Positions 44,691 to 57,600 of a DNA stretch of 64,000 nt are shown here, piece after piece. Origin of the DNA: Gonocerus acuteangulatus (lineage: Eukaryota; Arthropoda; Insecta; Hemiptera; Coreidae). The position numbers and the translations under genes are program-made. Position 1 is the first letter of the stretch. Each line of letters starts with the position of its first letter. The stretch lies in NCBI GenBank assembly GCA_946811695.1, contig OX328124.1, forward strand, positions 87,448,030 to 87,512,029. Direction: 5' to 3'. The notes beneath the pieces were generated by a model. That model was not told the DNA's origin. It did no database searches and saw only the letters and a list, made by a program, of their open reading frames with translations.

Positions 44691-45364
44691 CCGCGTTTGC
44701 CACGGATCTGTGATTAGTATAATAATCTGAATTGGAATTAGTGGGAAATGTAGCGGTGTCAGCAAACGTTTGTTCGTGGAAAGTAGATGTGACTTTACGG
44801 TATTAAAGAGATTAGGATTAGAAGGGAGTGAGGTTGTTCACTGGCCAGTGATTAACCTCTGGAATCTCTTCTGCCCTTTTTAGCTATTCCTCTATGTCGG
44901 CTTTGGTTATATCTCTTTGCAATTAGCACTGCTTTTGATAGGATACATGATTGCGGATATCTTTCTCATTTCACGTTAATCTGACTCCACGAAGGAGTGG
45001 AATTTAAATTGCGACCATGAGAGCCCTGTTATAACCTATGATTAAATAACTGTTTCTAAAAAGAAAAAAACATTTCCGTGACATGCCATAAGGGCCCCGT
45101 TTCATAATCATATTGGAGATATTATTTGTCAAATGTTCTACTGTGACTTAGCACTTTTCACACGTTTTTATTGTTTAGAGAAATCATAGCAAAAAATAAT
45201 GTAGTAAGCTCTTAGAAAGCTTGTGAATGGAACTTAGTTGTAGATACTAGTTATAACCGAGGACAACCCTTAGCCTAAGTGGGCTGATGTCTATGTTGTA
45301 AGCTGGCTTAAGGCTAGATTACACGACGCACATTGGGGTCAAACAAAATTTCGTTTTTCATCAA

Positions 45365-45953
45365 AAGCTACAGCCTCCGAATCCTAACCGATGTCAATGT
45401 ATCTTTTTTTAAATGAAAGGTAATAAAATTTCGAACAACTTTGTCTAGCCAGTTTTTTGTTTTTTGTTTTGCCTCTTTATTAAATTAAGTATAAATAATT
45501 CACGAACTTTTACAATTGAACATAAAATAATATTTTATTTTTCATCGAACTTAATATCAGCCCTGGTATCGTTGAAATTAAACATTCAAATCCTGATTAC
45601 ATTTAAAAAAAAAATCAAAATCTATTTTCGAATCATTCAAAAATCATATTATTTCAATTATTGTCATTGTTGAATTACGTTTTGAAGATGTCATCCTGAT
45701 TTTTCAGAAGATCTCAAGTCGAATTAGGATTTGAATGCTTATTTTCAACGAAATCAGTGCTGATATTAAGTTCGATGAAAAGTAAAATATTATTTTATGT
45801 TCAATTGTAAAAGTTCCTGAGTTATTTACACGTAATATTATAAACAACCGAAACAAAAAACAGAACTCTGGCTTGACAAAGTTGTTTTAAATTTTATTAG
45901 CTTTCATTTTAAAAAATATGCATTGACATAGGTTAAAATTTGGAGGCTGCAGC
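45365..45953. mobile_element. Foldback element, about 228-bp inverted arms
   Basis: Left arm 45,365-45,592 and right arm 45,726-45,953 are inverted copies at roughly 85 percent identity by eye. Shared blocks include GCAGCCTCC-like ends, AATAATATTTTA, CATCGAACTTAATATCAGC and CATTCAAATCCT. A 133-base loop separates them. No open frame spans it and no TSD was found. It is probably a palindromic MITE that can form a long hairpin RNA if transcribed. Confidence 0.85.
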
Positions 45954-45989
45954 GTTCTATATTTATTGACGAGATAGAAAAAAAATTAT

Positions 45990-47365
45990 ATACTTTGTAT
46001 GTATAACCAGGTTTTTTCCTGGCATATATAACCAGAAACGCCTAATAGAATGAGGATGTTCCATGACAAATATCCACAAATATTTAGTTGTTTCACATTG
46101 GGGTGTGTCTGTTTAGACTCTTATTATCGATACAAGGCATCCGATATTGATTAGATATTAGACAAATATGCTTTTTATGAAAGTTGTATTAAATAATATT
46201 TAAATATCCTTACATGAAATATTAATGAATAAATATTTAAAGAAAGTGATCCTGTTTAGTTTAGAAATATAATCTTAATAAAAAAATTGTTTTTAAATTC
46301 ATCATGGATTGGAAGTTAAAGTTTTGTATTTTCTCGAATCTATTTTCATTGAAATATACTTACAATAAGTTTAAATTTTATTTTTATTTATGTAGGTACC
46401 TATACACTTATCTTAAAACATTTTGTATACTCCACTTCATGTATCTTCAATAATTAATTTTATTTCGTCTTTATTTTATTTATTTTTTATCATTCCTAAT
46501 CTTGACTTATTCATTTTTTATTTACTCTCCGTTGATTGAAATAACCTTTTGAATGTACTTTTGAAATTTATCAAAATAATCGTAACTAAATATACTGTAA
46601 GTACTTGCTAATACGATCAAATCAAAATGAAAGTCTAAAAATAAGGAAGTGAAGAAATTATCTCCTGTGTAGTGATGGAAAAGTAGAAAGGGTGATTTTT
46701 ACAACGGATTTCACTTTGAGTTTGTGTTCCCTGGTGCGTTCTAATTTAGTATTTGAGAGGTATAAATTGGAAGGAGTTATGTTGCCTAGTATATATGGGT
46801 ACTTTGCAAAAAGGGAGTAAGTCATTAGATTTGAAGCAGTGCCTGAAGGGGGAGTTCCCTTTGTCCATGACAGGACTGGGTTGGAAGTAACTTCATGAGG
46901 ATGGCTACCTATGGGGCGCTCGGCTCTCTGCTCTCTACAGCATTTAGACAATGGAAACCTATTGTCCCATAGTTTCTCATATATTTGTCACCTTTCCCAT
47001 TTCTAGGGTAGAATGTGTCTGCCTTTTCATTTTGTTCGCTATATATGTGGTTCACTTCAGCTAGAATGTTGAATCGATTCGTTACAGAAACCCTTATGCT
47101 TCAAAATGTAGTGTTAGTGCAGTGCTTCGAAACGGTTTTTGGGGCTAACGAGAAAGAATCACGACCTTTAAAAGAGTGAATCCCATAACTGCAAGAATAT
47201 GTTTAATTTATTCTTTTGTAGCCGTAAGGAATAATTTAATATTTTCTACTGGCGCTATTTTCCTGTATCGTAGATGGTTATCTTATATGTAACATTAAAA
47301 TTTGTTTAATAAAAGCATGTTTGTTCATGTTGGAACATGAGTCTGTGTACATGTTTAGTAAAATT
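45990..47365. other. No recognised feature
   Basis: AT-rich. A 97-codon minus frame at 46,658-46,951 (SHPHEVTSNPVLSWTKG) lies in a GC-richer patch but matches nothing I know. Confidence 0.35.
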
Positions 47366-48420
47366 AAGCACAAAAGAAGCCCGACACGCAGGAACTTAGC
47401 GAGTTTCCATAACGTTCTTAGCCCTACTAATTAATTACAGTAAAACCTTGTTTATCCGGATCAACTGGGGCCAGGGGCGATCCGAGTCAACAAAAATCCG
47501 GGCTATCCTGAATATGTCGGAAAAAGGAAAAAAATAAAATAAAAAACATATAAATTACCGAAATATTATTAATGGAGTTTAGAAATTATTATCGACATAC
47601 TTTCACCTAATAACACATACACTATATATAGTGTAATATTCTGTGTATTTGCACTGTAGGTACTCAATATAGTGGCAACTGGTTCTTAGTAAAAAAAGCA
47701 GTGCGCTTCTGCTGTCCCAGTTTAGTGTATCGCTTACGAGAAGCGCGATCTCGCATGCGCTTCAGCATTAGAAGTTCAATTTGACGATATTTTAGCTTCG
47801 CTCTCGAAATACACCATCAATTTCACAATGCTTGCTACTACTTCTGCGAGGGCCATAAACACCATAAAATGTTCTTAAAAATTATCTTCAAACAAAAGTA
47901 TGTTCCCTAACGATTCTCCCGTATCAATTCTTCCATCCTTTTTTCCATATTCACAACAATGTTTTAGGTTTCCTCTAAGTCTCGGTCAACGAGCAAAAGA
48001 AACAGCGAAACGATAGTGTACCTTGACCGTAACGCTAGGAAAACTCGAGTATATTAATCGAGGAAAACTCGCGTAATTTACCTACTGAGAATGACAATTT
48101 ATCATCTGTAAAACTCCGATGAACAATATGATTTTGTTTCCAAAACTGGTCGGGGTTAACAAGGTTTTAATTAATTGGAGAGCTTGGATTAGATATAGTT
48201 AATATTTTGTGAAACATGTAAACAACTATTTCAATGAAATAATAAGGAAAAGGCTCCAATGTGCTATATAACAAATTAAGCTTTCGAATAGTTACCATTT
48301 GCTTACCAACAATTTCTAACCATTTTTGAGCTATTTAAAAGAATATATTCGAAAAACTAAAAAACTGCTCCTGTGTGTTAATAATTATTTATTGCCTTTT
48401 CTCCCCTCTTGTTTTCCTTC
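47366..48420 (-). mobile_element. Dispersed repeat family F, copy F4, interrupted
   Basis: The right end on the minus strand is AACTCGCTAAGTTCCTGCGT, then GTCGGGCTTCTTTT. Past the inserted element the interior continues with TCAAAAATGGTTAGAAATTG and ATTCGAAAGCTTAATTTG. Order and spacing match F5, with GTGAAACATGTAAACAACTA against GTAAAACATGTAACACC. Confidence 0.6.
47438..48168. mobile_element. pogo/Tigger-like non-autonomous element
   Basis: The left end CAGTAAAACCTTGTTTATCC with a GGATCAACTGGGGCC subterminal block and preceding TA is typical of pogo/Tigger elements. The right end, inverted, reads AAAACCTTGTTAACCCCG but has lost its terminal CAGT. It contains no transposase. It interrupts family F copy F4. 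Confidence 0.55.
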
Positions 48421-49255
48421 CCCCCTTTTTATTTCTAGAAGTAAATATCACTGAGTGAGGCACTGAAATATCAACACAGAATTAAGTTACTTCTCTCGCA
48501 GCTATTAACTACTACTTTACTTACGACTCCTACTTTTTATTTATTTTACTATTTATCATTGACTATACTATTGACTACTATCTTCTACTTACCTCAATTC
48601 TTTCAAGCTGCAGTTTCGTCGCCTGAGTTGCGATAAGCTTAATTAATAAAATAAATAATTATTTATTAGACACCAAACCTTACCAAAATTTAAATACATT
48701 AGCTTGGATAAATGTCAAACGTCTAGAAAAGGTTTGAAGTACCCGATCCAACAATTTATAACTAGTTTTATTCACTAATCTAAAAAACAATTAACATATA
48801 TCGAAATTCGAATGGAATGGTCTGTATTTTTATGTATACGTTAATATTTTTCATTGAAAATTTATTACGCTTTGGAATTTAGAAAAGTATACGAAAAGTC
48901 CGAACCTGCTCATTTTTGTTAAAATCGAAAAAAAAAGAAGAAAAGTTTTCCCCTAATTCAAACCAACCAGAATTTATATTTCTTAATATGCTTAATTGTA
49001 GGAAAAGTGGAAGCAAATTTTTTTTATAACCTCGAAAACCAAAACGACCGTTTTTTTTTATGTTTTAACGATATCAAAATTTACGTTAATTTAAGTTTGC
49101 CTAAAAATTAGTCTATTTTAATTTCTCACTTCGAGATACCCACAAAATATTTCCCCTCCCCCCTCAAGCATTTGACGAAGTATAAGCGTAAAACATTAAT
49201 ATCTACGATTCGTTTGGTGCAATAAATCGCCGAAAGACACTGTTTATATATATAT

Positions 49256-49304
49256 ATCATTTTGACTAAAACGAATGGTCAACATTCGTTTTAGTCAAAA
49301 TGAT
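49256..49304. repeat. Perfect 22-bp hairpin
   Basis: Arms 49,256-49,277 and 49,283-49,304 (TTTGACTAAAACGAATG core) are perfect inverted copies around the 5-base loop GTCAA. Confidence 0.95.
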
Positions 49305-49333
49305 TTTATGCCTTACTTCATAAAAAACAGACA

Positions 49334-49337
<4 letters not shown>

Positions 49338-49412
<75 letters not shown>
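49338..49412. repeat. TA microsatellite, about 75 bp
   Basis: A pure TA run followed by CATACATACATACATA. Confidence 0.95.
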
Positions 49413-49417
<5 letters not shown>

Positions 49418-49894
49418 CATACATACATACATATATACACGCACATGCGTATGTATGAAAATATAAAATACATATACGGTGTATATTTCTCCAATACGGA
49501 ATAGAAACTCAGCTTAAATATTACTTCGAACGCCAGCTGAGAACGGATCCAATTAGTTGCTATTTGTACTAACAAGCTGAGTGGGTATTAACAAAGAGTA
49601 GAGATTTCAAAGAGGGACTCTCCTAAATGTAGCTAGAAGAGACGGAGGTATATTGAGTGGTTTACGCCAAAGGTCTCGCATCCTTCCTCGTCTCGTTAAA
49701 GGCTTCTATAGGAGTTTCCTTTCTGATATATTCCTCAGCCGTTCAAGCGTTCACTCAATGATAATTGGACGTTATCTTGCACTAAAAAATATCCTTCGAA
49801 GCCGCACAAAAGAAGCAATATTTTTTTAAATTGATTTCAACAGATGTAGAAAGATTCTGAAATGTATTTTATGAGGCAAACTAAAAGAGAAGAA

Positions 49895-50158
49895 CACATT
49901 GATTGACCGATGTGGAAGAAAATATGTGTAGGAGAATCAGGTCAACTTTTAAAAAAGTCAACCAGCACGCTAAAAACCTTGACGAGTTTGACAATAATAT
50001 TGCACTTGTGGATCATGCTATAAAAAATAACACTTTTATTTTTGACACAGTTAAAATATTAGATATTGAGAGGAATCCCATACAACGAAAAAGAAAAGAA
50101 AATAGTAGGTATATAATTAAGAATAGAAACAAAGTGTGTGAAGAAAACAGCCGAAATT
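49895..50158 (+). pseudogene. Penelope-like GIY-YIG endonuclease remnant
   Basis: This is a second, unrelated Penelope-like endonuclease. One frame reads CGRKYV and another CVGESGQLLKK, which together give the CGxxYVGETGR strand and show a frameshift. Downstream, DEFDNNIALVDHAIKNNTFI, then FDTVKILDIERNP and QRKRKENSRYIIK, matches the family pattern (SAxxxHAxxxxHxFDFDNVKILxxExNxxKRxxxExxxI). It ends at TAA. Reverse transcriptase is absent. It has diverged strongly from the 6.4-kb element, so at least two Penelope lineages are present. Confidence 0.65.
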
Positions 50159-50223
50159 AAATATCTAGATAAAATATTTTTTTACTTAATAAACTTTACT
50201 TTGCATATAAATACTTATTTATC

Positions 50224-50400
50224 TACTGTATATTTGTCAAATACCACTCACTGACCTGTCATCGCCCAGGTCAAACTACTTGACACCAAAATTGGAAATT
50301 TTGCATGGGGACTCCCTTTAGAATGTACGTAAACATTAGCTAAGAAAGGATTTTTGATGTCTAAAGTCTAAAAATGTCTAAAGTATTTTTAGAGCAGTTC
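50224..50400 (+). repeat. Helitron-body repeat, second copy
   Basis: TTTGTCAAATACCACTCACT, CATCGCCCAGGTCAAAC and TTTTGCATGGGGACTCCC match 39,985-40,120. No CTAG hairpin end was found nearby. Confidence 0.6.
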
Positions 50401-52094
50401 ATTTCACCCATGATGTTACTGGTACCTTTGGCATAATATTCATTAAATTGATTTAAAAAGATGTACAAATATTTACAAAATGATTTCGAAATGCTGGCTC
50501 TCCGACGTTCTCATTGACTTGTCCAATGAATTCAATATATAAGGCTTTCATTTTGATTCTTGCTTTGGTACGACTTAGTCCTTAATCTGTTAATTTGAAA
50601 ACCTGCTATCCGAAAGCAATAGGCCTTTGACAAAGGCCTGACAAACAATGGCCTTTTTTTTGTCCCAAAGACGTTACAAAGGTTCAGTGTTTATTAACTA
50701 AGGCGTGGGATGTAAACAATATATATTTCAGGAATTTAAGTGAGTGTAAAAAAATCAGAAGCTAATCTGCCCTTAGGGAATAAACGGACAATCGGATAAC
50801 AGAACTGATTCTGACACATATCTAGAAGCAGCATTGTTTAAGGCCCTGGAAAATGTTCAATTTGGACAAAACAATTATCTTTTCCAGCCATGTTATAATA
50901 ATTGTTTGTTTTGGAAATCTCTCTTGGACCAATGAAATTTCAATTGGTACCTCTTGTTTAGGTATCTTTTCATTGAATGTATTTTTTTTTGCACTTCTGG
51001 CATCTCACATCTCACATAATACTAAAATAATGAAAGTAATTACTCCAATAAACATGACCTTTTATTTTCAATTTTTGCTAAAATATTAAGTATAAAAGAA
51101 ATTCAAAAATAATCTGTATATTTCAACGAAAGCAAAACACGCTTTGACAACCATGACCTCATATTTTAATGAAACTTTTGGGACAGCTAGAGAGCATGTG
51201 TGTGTATATATATGTGTGTGTGTGTGTGTGTCTCTTCGCTCGTGTTTTTTTGGGGTTGATTGAATGACCTAGCTATAAACCATCGTATATGAGATCACGT
51301 GGGTTGATTAGAAGCCCACAGAGTAAATCGGTTTGATAAATACAAAAATACGTAAAAACCAAGTGTAAATAGAGTTCTACTTCGTAATTTCATTTCTCGT
51401 TCTGCTCCCTTAATAAAATAGTTGGAATGATTTCCATTAACACAGAATCGTAAGTTCAGACCCAAGCATATACATTCCTATTTAACGAGATCACTTATGA
51501 GGAGGGAGGCTGGTCTCGTTTTATATTCTGGATTTTAGCAGTCCAAGTCGATCTGAATTTCAGATTGGCCTGATAGAGGGAATATCTAATGTAGACTCCA
51601 CAAATGTTCTGAAAGAGGCATAAAAAGAGCACATTTATGCTACCGTGTGCTCCAAACTCATTTTCATTCTAAAATGCAGGATACCTGAGCTAAAATGCAA
51701 CAGTACATTCGCCTCCCATTCTCAATTAGTGCTACCGCACAACTTTAATATGGAATTTGGTGACAACTGTTCTGGATCCCTTCCTTTTAATAGAAAAAAA
51801 AACTTGGCACGTGTTTTTCTTTAAGGAGCAAAAATGAAAAGCATAAAAGTTCAGTACTTTTGTATGTGAAAAAAGTATTCTGAAAAATAACGTTATCAGT
51901 TAGATCAAGAGTTCATCTTTAAAGTTGAAATTATATAAATATTTTATTTCGAATGCTATACTTGATTATCCTTGATTTTTTACGACTACTTTCAAACGAA
52001 TAAAAAAGAAGCCAAGAGTTTTTTTTCAGTTATTTTCTTTAATAGAAGATATAATAAAATATTGCTTGATGGATTTTATATAACGCATAGATTG
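50401..52094. other. No recognised feature apart from a GT microsatellite
   Basis: AT-rich; (TA)n(TG)n at about 51,201-51,231. Confidence 0.4.
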
Positions 52095-52629
52095 AATGTA
52101 CGAAAACACTCCTACTCCCACGAATTGCGTCATCTTAGCGGGTTTCCATAACTTCTAATCCGTCGTGTAATTCAGAAAGCTTGAAATAAGTATATTTAAT
52201 ATATTGTAAAACATGTAACACCTGCTCTACGAAATGTCGTAGAAAAGTAAGATTTAGGAGCCATTATGTACTGAAAAATTACAGTACCAGAAATTACTCA
52301 CTCATTTTAGGAATCTTGATTTTATAGCAAATTCTTTAATAAATTGTAAAAAGAACAAGCAAAGAAACACAGATGTAACTAAACGTGAAAAATCGTTTAA
52401 ATCAAAGAAACCACCATCGTTGTGGTTTTAAGAATGTATTTCTCCGCCTGATATCGTCCCATTGAAAATGTCTTTTCAACCGTTTTTGTAGCAAATTTCG
52501 TAAGCTTTGGAAATACAGATGTCCCCTATCCACACTTCCCAACCGTTTTTGAAATATTTAAGAAAATATGAGAAATATCTTTAAACTTCTTTTTAATAAA
52601 AATATATTTTTTCGAATACATCCTTCACT

Positions 52630-52695
52630 AGAAATGTAAGAATAATTTACTACAAATGTAAGAATAATTTTACTACAAATGTAAGAATAATATAA
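52630..52695. repeat. Short tandem repeat, about 23-bp unit, 3 copies
   Basis: ACTACAAATGTAAGAATAAT-like units in tandem inside copy F5. Confidence 0.8.
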
Positions 52696-53056
52696 ATATC
52701 TTAGTGTATATGAATTTAAACATGCAGAAAATGTTTGAACAGAATCCAACGGTTCTAAGTACACAAACCTAAAAAAATAGTTAAACACTAATTTTATCCA
52801 TTTTTCTCAAAAACGGTTACAGATATCGCTTTGAAAATGAATCCATTCGTTCTCTTGAACCTGAAAGTTTATCTGAAAGCCGAAAAACGAAAAGCCGTAA
52901 GTGGAACGATTTTATACGCGCGAATTTCGCCTAGAAAACAGTGTTCAGGTAGGAGAATTCTGCTTGTTAACGAACTTGAACTATTAAATTCGACAAAGTA
53001 TTTTTGTACCAAATTTCATCAAAATCGAAACATTTTTGAGTCTTTGATCGAACACA

Positions 53057-53121
<65 letters not shown>
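53057..53121. repeat. CA/TA microsatellite
   Basis: (CA)n followed by (TA)n at the junction between family F5 and LINE-B. Confidence 0.9.
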
Positions 53122-53127
<6 letters not shown>

Positions 53128-53400
53128 CACAAATTCCATTTCAAAGCAGAGGACACCGCTCAAGACAGGCTTGTTGCATTACTGGATGTAAGAGACCGTG
53201 AGAAGCTCAATAACCTCGGCGCCTACGTTTCACATGCCCTCAGAATCCGTGCTTTTATCAGATCCGATTAATGTTTTGAGGATGTTTCTTTAATGTAGGA
53301 CTGGGAAGAACATATGGTTGAACTTTACTAAAAAGTTGGAAAGTTTTTTACTCCGTAAATATAGCCGCTATCAGTGGTAAATACGAGCAAAAATTAGAAT

Positions 53401-54654
53401 ATGACAAAGAAAAATGAACCAAGTAACAATAAAGAGGCTACTGGAAGAAAGAAAACCTGGTACGAGGAAGTTACAGATTCCCATGGTGAAGCAGAACCTT
53501 TACCTCAGTACTTGGTGGTTCGATTGGATGAGGAAAGGAAATCATTTAACAACGTAAGTCCCTTTTTATTTAATAAGTGGGTTACTTCTTTCTCAAAAGA
53601 TATACAAATAAGAAAAAATAAGAGAGATGGAACATTATTATTATATGTTGAAAAGACATCTGTTTGTTCTAAACTACTTTCAGAAAAGAAATTTAACCTT
53701 TATAATATAGAAGTAACTCCACATCGATCGCTAAATCGATCAAAGGGAATATTCTACTGTCCCGATATAGCTGAGTTAGCTGATGCAGAGATTCTACAAG
53801 AATTGAAGGACCAGCTAGTTGTAGAAATAAGGCGCATCAGAATCAAAGAGAAATTATAAACTTCGCCTATGTTCGTAGCTACGTTCGCTACATCCAATCT
53901 CCCTGAGAGACTATACCTAGGGTACCTGACTGTGCGGGTTCGGCCTTACATTCCAAGTCCAGTTGTCTGTTTTCAATGTTTTCAGATGAATCATTTTTCG
54001 AAAACTTTCCAAAACGAAAGAATATGCCCGAAGTGTACAAAATCTAAGCATGAGGGACATTGTACCACAATAAAATGTACCTTGTGTGGAGCATCTCATT
54101 ATTATAAGAAATGCTTAAATTACACCCGGGAGCAAGACATCAGAAGGAAAATGGTACTAGAGAAAATAAGCTATTTGGAAGCTAAAAGAGTACTCAACAA
54201 GGAACAAAGCTCTTCGTATGCTCAAAAGGCTAAAGCCGATGAGCAGAATAACATTAGCCTCAGAATAGTAGAATCATTAATGAAAATAGAAAACAGACTA
54301 GAAATACTGGAATCAAGCGTCTCAAGTCAATTGGATTTGAGAAGGAACATGCCGTCCACCAGTGCTAATGTCAAGATCCCAAGAAGTACTCTGAAAGAAC
54401 GAACTCCATCCAAGATAGAAAAACCTACAACTGGCAACGAGAAGAAGGAACGGACTCAGCCATCGCCTGTCAAGCCTTCAATGGAAGAAGAAGACGTGGT
54501 TTACGAAGATAACAAGGCTGTAAACAAGAAAAATGCTCCTGAACCAGAGGGTGCAGGCAAATATAAAAGGTCAGCTAGTTTTAAGTCCAAGAAGGTTCAA
54601 ATTTTTAATGTTTGTTTTTTAAAATCTTTTAATTTTTCGTATTTCATAAATTAA
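53401..54654 (+). pseudogene. LINE-A ORF1, Gag-like RNA-binding protein
   Basis: ORF1 proteins bind the element RNA. The 417-codon frame has a lysine-rich N-terminus and then an RRM-like domain (residues about 45-140: LPQYLVVRLDEERKSFNNVS, EVTPHRSLNRSKGIFYC). One in-frame TAA follows at 53,857-53,859. After it come ATFATSNLPERLYLGYLTV and three zinc knuckles at residues about 185-240: CFQCFQMNHFSKTF (last Cys replaced by Phe), CPKCTKSKHEGHC and CTLCGASHYYKKC. The helix ISYLEAKRVL and a Ser/Pro/Lys-rich tail finish it. It ends 10 bases before ORF2. Two decayed relatives lie at 9.9-11.1 and 20.6-21.4 kb. Confidence 0.9.
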
Positions 54655-54664
54655 ATTTTAATTA

Positions 54665-57600
54665 ATGAGTGTGCTCCAATGGAACATAAATGGCTTGGAG
54701 AGACATTTTGATCATTTGAAGTGCCTGTTGCGCGACAAACATCATGACATACTCGCATTACAGGAAACTCACACTATTCCAAGCAAGTCTATCAGCATGC
54801 ATGGCTTTTCCATTTATAGAAATGATTATTGTCTGGGTGGTAAGGCATGTGGTGGTGTTGCCATCCTTGTCAAAGATTGTATATACAGCGAGCCAATACG
54901 GTTGCCGACAGGTTTGCAAGCAGTTGCGGTCTCAGTATACCTTCCCTTCAGGCTGACTGTCTGTTCGCTTTATCTTCCACCAAGCGAACCAATTGACACT
55001 CATATGATACAAGACTTACTTACACAATTACCGTCCCCATTGTTGCTTCTCTCTGATGTAAATGCCCAATCCACGATGTGGCACTCATCAGTTACAAATA
55101 GTAGAGGGAAACTCATACAGAATATACTGGAAAATTTACACAGACTCATCTACTCATTTATGCACTCGGACTGGCACACTTACAAATATAGACATATCTG
55201 TTTGTTCGGCATCGATATACACCAGGTTAATTTGGGAAGTGAGTAACGATGTCTACTCTAGTGACCATTATCCAATTTTTATTTCACAAGCAGTAGCATC
55301 TCCCATATTTCAAAGTCAGGTAAGATATAATATGAGAAAGGCAGATTGGAATTTATTCCAGCAATACATTACCAACAAACAAGATTTAAACAGCATTAGA
55401 ACAGTTGACAAACTCACCACATTAATAATCGAAGCAGCTGACCACAGCATACCGAAGACTACAAATAGATACACTAAAACTCCGGTTCCTTGGTGGAATG
55501 AGGAATGTAGGACGGCAGTAAGCGAAAGAAGAAAAGCACTAAATTTATTTCGTTGGCATCCATCTGATCAGGCCCTTATAAACTACAAGGAGAAAAAGGC
55601 AAAGGCGAAATGGGTGATTAAAAATAGGAAACAACTATGTTGGAGAGAGTTCCTATCGGACATCAATAGTAGGACACCTGCCCGAGAAATATGGAATGTG
55701 GTGAATAAAATTCAGCATAGGAAATATAGGTGACCTATAGCAGGACTGTTGGACGTCGACAAAATACTTACTGACCCAAAAGATATTAGTAACTTATTAG
55801 GACTACATTTCAAACAAACATTTAGTGATAACAACTATAACGCGACATTTCTTTTACAGAAATTACATACAGACAGTATACCTTTAACTGATGACGACAA
55901 TCCTCTAAATGACCCAATTACTATACAGGACCTTCAACTAGCTTTAAGTCACACAAAAAAATCATCACCTGGACCAGACTGCATTACTTATGAAATGCTG
56001 AAAAATTTACCTAATTCAGCTCTTTGCCTCCTCCTAAAGGTTTTAAATGTAGTTTTTAGGGGGGCCTATCCTCCAAGTTGGAATGAGTCTATCATAATTC
56101 CCATATTGAAACATGACAAGGACAAGTATTTAGCTTCTAGTTTTAGACCTGTATCTCTCACCAGCTGCCTGAGCAAAACTCTGGAGAAGATCCTCAAAAG
56201 GTTATGGTGGTTTTTGGAAAACAGAAATCTTCATCTTCACATCGGTCAGACCGGCAATGTGGATTCAGGCCAGGCCATTCTACACTGCACCATATATCTG
56301 TTCTCGAAAATAATATTCTAAATGCCTTTACGAAGAAAGAATCTGTATTTCCTGTGTCTTCAGACATAGAAAAGGCTTTCGACAGTGTTTGGAGACGTTT
56401 GATTTTAGTACAGATGCAGAGTTGGAAAATTAATGGAAATATGTTACGATTAATTTCCAACTACTTGTCTGAACGTCGTTTCCGCGTGAGGATAGGTGCA
56501 ACGTTATCAGATGAATACTTTCAGGAAAATGGAGTGCCTCAAGGAGGTGTTCTGAGCACCACACTGTTTACTATTGCAATCAATTCTATTAAAGAGCATA
56601 TACCTCAGACTACATCCCATTGTCTGTATGCTAATGACTTGCTAATATACACTGCTAAAAAAACACACAGAGGCTGCTGAAACAAACTTACAGACTACAA
56701 TAAATGCAATACAAGAATGGGGTGAAACATCTGGCTTCCAATTCTCTCAAGAGAAAACGAAGTGTATAATTTTTACAAGAAAGAGACGGAAGCCATGCAT
56801 TGAACTCAAATTAGGACAACACAAAATCGCATTGACTGACAATCTGAAGTTTTTAGGACTGACTTTTGACACTAGACTTACTTGGTTGCCCCACTTGAAA
56901 GGTCTCCTCCTTCAATGCAAAAAGTCATTGAATTTAATGAGGATACTGAGTAATTCTAAATGGGGTGCTGACAGGTGCTCTATGCTGATGTTCTATCGAG
57001 CCTATACCAGGTCATTACTGGATTATGGTTGCACAGCATATTCAACGGCCAGTCAAAGTTCACTGAAACTACTGGACACCATTCACAATACAGGACTACG
57101 ACTAGCAACAGGCGCTTTCAGATCTAGTCCTCGGAGCAGCCTGTATGTTGAATTAAACGAGCCATCTCTAGAGTACAGAAGGCAATTGCTGTGCACAAAT
57201 TATTTTATTAAACTAAAATCGCTTAACCAGCTTTGTACAAAAACTATTTTAATAAACGAGTTTTATCCCAGATACACAAATGAAACCAAACAAAAACCTT
57301 TGAACATTAGAATTTTACAATATACTCGTCACTCTACTATACTTCAAACACCTATACATGTTTTCAAAGCACTTTCACATCCTCCATGGAGAACAAAGAA
57401 CTTAAAAATAAACATTTCATTATCACACCATAATAAAACTGATCCACACTCTCACCGCATTTATAAGCATAAAATGAATGTCATATTAACAAACTATGTG
57501 GGAGCATTAGGCATTTATACTGATGGCTCAAAAACAAGCAGTGGCACAGGTTCAGCAGCAATCGTAGAAGACAAAGCATTTCAGGCAAATCTAGCAAATG

